A DNA stretch of 64,000 nucleotides from Suillus spraguei. Its lineage: Eukaryota > Basidiomycota > Agaricomycetes > Boletales > Suillaceae. Positions within the stretch are counted from its first letter, which is position 1. Every line of letters starts with the position of its first letter. The position numbers and the translations under genes are program-made. The notes below the pieces were generated by a model that saw nothing but the letters and a program-made list of their open reading frames with translations, was not told where the DNA came from and searched no databases. The stretch covers positions 62,001-126,000 of the forward strand of contig JABCPU010000126.1 in the NCBI GenBank assembly GCA_016800925.1, read 5' to 3'. Shown here piece after piece: positions 60,943-64,000 of this stretch.

Positions 60943-61251
60943 ATGGAGATGCTGAGTGGGAGTGTGCTGTGTCTGAGATATTGGGGTAGCTCCTGCCCAG
61001 CAAAAATCGCTGCCAAGGCGCAGTCTGTTGCAGCGGTGGAGGAAGAGTCTGAGGAAGAAGCCGTGGATGTAGCGCAGCATCTACAGGACCTGCAAGGTGA
61101 GGAGAATCTGGACTTCCTTATGGCGGTCCAACTGGAGGACGCCCAAGTGTGCTTCATGCAGATGGAAGGGATGATGAAGGAGTTGGCGGGGAAGATGAAC
61201 TTTCTCCATGGCTGTATGAACCGCCGCCAAAAGAGGCGCCACTTACAGTAG
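60943..61251 (+). CDS. Acidic/basic 102-codon open frame, unrecognised
   Basis: ATG 60943 opens a frame with an acidic stretch (VAAVEEESEEEAVDVAQHLQ), a methionine-rich amphipathic part (VCFMQMEGMMKELAGKMNFL) and a basic end (CMNRRQKRRHLQ), stop 61249-61251. The composition looks coding-like, but nothing in it is recognised, and it sits directly between a minisatellite and a MITE, so it may belong to a repeat. An overlapping frame on the other strand is of similar length, which lowers confidence. Confidence 0.35.
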   Translation: MEMLSGSVLCLRYWGSSCPAKIAAKAQSVAAVEEESEEEAVDVAQHLQDLQGEENLDFLMAVQLEDAQVCFMQMEGMMKELAGKMNFLHGCMNRRQKRRHLQ

Positions 61252-61339
61252 TTACTTAGTCTTTCCCTTTTCTTCTTCTGTACTTGTACTTCTGCCTCTG
61301 TACCATAGTCCTTGTACCATAGAATAATCTGCCGCAATG

Positions 61340-61610
61340 CATCAGGAAATTCACACATTCCTTGACGTGCCCTTATGCGGACTTATTTACACTTAACTGC
61401 CTTGGTGAAATTGAATCTACTTGTCCAAAATTTCAATGTGAATGAATTCAGAAAAAAAAGTTGAGATATATTAATATACATGTTTTATTGTATTTCGCAC
61501 TCAAAAATATAAGATATGCCAGGTGAATGATGTGAGAGAGAGCAAACAAGTTTTGAGATAAGTGAGTTAAGCTGATTAAGCATGTTAAGGAATGTGTGAA
61601 TTTCCTGATG
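61340..61610 (+). mobile_element. MITE family C, copy 3
   Basis: This 271-bp copy is almost identical to 12582-12854, differing by short A-run lengths. Its ends are CATCAGGAAATTCACACATT and the reverse complement. It is flanked by the 2-bp duplication TG at 61338-61339 and 61611-61612. It is intact, and its likeness to the 12.6-kb copy suggests recent movement. Confidence 0.93.
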
Positions 61611-62300
61611 TGATAGGGTCCTGGCAGCTCCAATAACAGTGTGAATGCCTAAGTCCTTGGGAGGTCCAATAAGTCCAAATGCCTCCATGTCCAAGTCCTA
61701 GCACCAGTCATAGTCCATTTGATGCCTAAGGTAAACGGTGACGTATAGTAAGCGCTCGCTCGTGGTAAACAAAAATTGAACTGATACTGCAAGTCTATGC
61801 GAGGTTCCACTCGTCTTGTCTTCTTCATTGTGCTATCTTCGTCTATGCCTGCAGTATTGCCGCCGGTAAGCTTCGGCATGATATTTCCTGTCTTATCAAT
61901 CAATGGGCACAGTGTGCTGCCTACGCGTTCGAAGAAAAAGGTGTATAGTACTTTAGCGGTGCATGGTATTCCTTGTCCAGTCGATATAGTCCTTTGTACC
62001 ATAATAAAAGTCTGTGCACTTGTTAGCGCTAAACATATGTAAGTGATGCCATGTGGGCATGCATTTGAAAGTGTGAAACTGATCGCCAGATGAAACCCGG
62101 GGTAAAACAGAGACTATCGTACGTATGCGGTATTCTTTTCTTTGTTTTTATGATCAAGTAACAAGGGCGGTATTAGTGAATGTCGGTGGCAGTAGGGTAA
62201 TAAATGATGCCATTGGGGTTTCCACTGGCAGGTATATGTGCTTGGGTCTTTGATGCTTGACTTCTGGGGTTAGCTTCTTCTTCTGCAATGGAAACCACAT
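61611..62300. other. Intergenic between MITE and LTR, no gene recognised
   Basis: An open minus-strand frame (61649-62002) and a second at 62173-62367, which runs into the LTR, may be remnants of the retroelement next to the LTR, but carry no domain I can identify. Confidence 0.4.
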
Positions 62301-63258
62301 TGTAAAGATACAACCTAACCTGAGCTGTAGATAAACTACCTCCTAAGTTAATATGTGAGTCTTGCACTCCATCTAGTCTGCTTCACTTGTGAGAACAAGA
62401 GCGTTCGACCCTAAAGGGGGATGCCTATTAGTATGGTCAAGTTCAAGTCAAACTTATGTGTGAATGAAGTGTTGTGGTCAGCAGTAAGTTGCCGCGGTCA
62501 GCGATGATGCCGCTGGAACTAGCATCGTGTGTAGCGGTGCTTCCGTGGTCGAGATATAGTCAGAAACAGTTGCGTCAAGTGATGTTGAGCAATAATATCA
62601 GCGGTAATGGTAAAGTTGCGAGCGGTGCGAAGAAACAGTAAAGAAAGCCGCGGTACTTTCAGCAGTAAAGTAGCAGTGTGTGAGAAGTTCAGTCAAAATA
62701 ACAGTCAAAAGTCCAGTGGTATGCCAGTGGTAATGGAGAATGAGTGTGATAGATTAACAAGCGATAAGGAACTTTCAAGACTAAGTCCACTACTGGGTAG
62801 ATCCAGAGCTAGACAATAATCCTGACCTATAGTACATGCAATGGTGTAGAATCAGGTACTGTATCGTGCGGGGTACATGGTGCTTATATCCTAAATCGTA
62901 TGTATCTGGAATACTCTAGGTGAGATCAGTAGCGCTCGAGTGTAGTAACCGCCATATGTAAACATAGCGTGAGGCGCTGCGGCACGAGGCAACATGTAAT
63001 AAGACTTGCCGTGGAATCAGTGATAACGAACATAAAACAAACAATGCACCAAATGGAGCTATGTGGACATGGCAAGGGCATGGAAGGACATTGGTACATG
63101 GAACGAGATGCGGCAGTCGGTATGGTGTGTGGTAAGTGTGGGATGCCACCGGTAATGCTAAAGGGGTAAGATGGCCATGGACAAGTGATAATTCCTATAG
63201 ACGTGAGACGAGTGTCAAAAGATAGGGTTTTAAGCCCAGCGCCAATATGTTCATTACA
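62301..63258. mobile_element. LTR, family B (958 bp), abutting gypsy integrase
   Basis: It matches 11368-12334 from TGTAAAGATAC to TTCATTACA. At its right edge a minus-strand gypsy integrase stops abruptly after the codons for I-S-D-R-G-P. The left flank CACAT and right flank GTGGG do not match, and the integrase does not resume on the far side, so simple insertion is not demonstrated; recombination or deletion is likely. Confidence 0.85.
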
Positions 63259-64000
63259 GTGGGCCACGATCAGAGATGACTTTGTCATGGAGTCCAAATC
63301 AGCGGTAGACATGTTTCAGAAATAATTTGGCTATGCCTTCTGAAGTGATGGTTTTCAAACAAGGGATAATAATTACCCCCTTCATAAGGCCATGGTCTAC
63401 CACGACCATGGTACTGTCAAAGCCTCCAGAGATGGGGAGGTCAGTAATTAGATCCACAGAGATCTGGGAGAAAGGTCGAGTCGCAGATGAGGGAATCAGG
63501 GTAGTCAGGGGTCGGATGGGATGTGTATCCACTTTAATTTGCTGACAAAGGGCGCAACCCTCTATGTATTTCCGGATATAGGAGCCCATAGCGGGCCACC
63601 AAGCTTCTCGTTTCACAAGTTCTTCAGTTTTGAATCTACCGGGATGCCCCACAGTAGGATGATCATGATACATTTTAAGGATATTGGGACGATATGCCAG
63701 TGGAATATAGGCACAGTTTTTGAAATAGAGGACGTTCTCATCAATCTTCCAGTCAGAGAGTGCCGACTTCATAGGGGGAAGGCATATGCCATCAAGGGTG
63801 TTGGATGCTGTCTTAAAGACAGGGTTGTCGAGGGGATCAGAGGATGCCAGTACATCCTGTAGGTCGGTATCAATAAGACGAATGAATAGAGCATTGGGGA
63901 GAAGGGCCTGGTCCTCATTATCGTCTTTGCCGGAGTCATAGTCAGGCAGGTGGGATAGTGCATCAGGTACTACTAATTTTGTACCTGCAATGTGATGCAG
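63259..64000 (-). pseudogene. Fragment of Ty3/gypsy pol (end of RNase H to integrase)
   Basis: Reading from 64000 downward, VPDALSHLPDYDSG marks the end of the gypsy RNase H region. The integrase follows: YIPLAYRPNILKMYHDHPTV and GHPGRFKTEELVKREAWWPA, then YIRKYIEGCALCQQIK (the HHCC zinc finger), FSQISVDLITDLPISGGFDS (first catalytic aspartate), LKHVYR, a stop, and FGLHDKVISDRGP (second catalytic aspartate region). A frameshift near 63770 and the in-frame stop near 63313 mark decay, and it is truncated at the LTR. The rest of the element lies beyond the window or is lost. Confidence 0.9.

Larger units (their letters stand above)
59357..61339. other. Intergenic repeat-bearing stretch
   Basis: It carries a 75-bp tandem duplication and a 70-bp minisatellite (listed separately) and one acidic open frame. 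No other gene is recognised. Confidence 0.5.

Noticed and set aside
1..64000. CRISPR arrays, bacterial operons or phage-like genes
   Set aside because: No regularly spaced short repeats or ribosome-binding-site-driven gene strings; genes carry spliceosomal introns throughout.

Overview
The window comes from a filamentous fungus, most likely a mushroom-forming basidiomycete (Agaricomycetes). The evidence is short GT-AG introns of about 50-60 nt, compact multi-exon genes, fungal family members (USO1 tether, PUS9, a four-RRM MRN1/Nrd1 protein, a P450, a sugar transporter, a fucose-lectin-like protein and an HSPA12-like Hsp70), and copia, gypsy and Tc1 transposons. There is no bacterial-style operon, CRISPR array or recognisable tRNA/rRNA gene.

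Layout. 1-13 kb is a transposon graveyard. It holds a 1.3-kb unit with inverted arms, a complete but dead Ty1/copia element (4086-11190, target duplication TATCT), and insertions inside that copia: two 472/473-bp solo LTRs with 5-bp duplications, a Tc1/mariner fragment, and a 397-bp unknown insert with an imperfect 8-bp duplication. A 967-bp gypsy-type LTR and a MITE inserted into a second copy of itself follow. 13.0-20.2 kb is gene-poor. 20.2-30.5 kb holds a frameshifted FAD-linked oxidase (-), a cytochrome P450 (-) and USO1 (+). 32.9-34.9 kb holds a PLP-dependent MoCo-sulfurase-like protein without a MOSC domain (-). 37.6-40.3 kb holds two gene relics, a dynamin-like GTPase (+) and an aldo-keto reductase (-). 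41.0-46.1 kb holds PUS9 (+) and an MFS sugar transporter (+). 46.4-51.4 kb holds an unrecognised protein (-) and the MRN1-like RNA-binding protein (-). 52.8-59.4 kb holds a GGPP synthase (+, one reading-frame break), a short lectin (+) and an HSPA12-like Hsp70 (-). 59.4-64 kb is repeat-rich again: a tandem duplication, a 4 x 70-bp minisatellite, a third MITE copy, a second 958-bp LTR and a piece of gypsy integrase.

How the genes fit together. Housekeeping genes (USO1, PUS9, MRN1-like) are mixed with accessory metabolic genes (FAD oxidase, P450, aldo-keto reductase relic, transporter, GGPP synthase). Three of those accessory genes have broken frames, so this looks more like ordinary genes plus decaying accessory genes than an intact biosynthetic cluster. 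The clearest novelty is the MITE family (271-273 bp, 2-bp target duplications, one copy nested in another). Next are the layered copia locus, the unusual FAD oxidase and the stand-alone sulfurase domain. Intron positions were worked out by eye from reading frame and GT/AG signals, so they are models.
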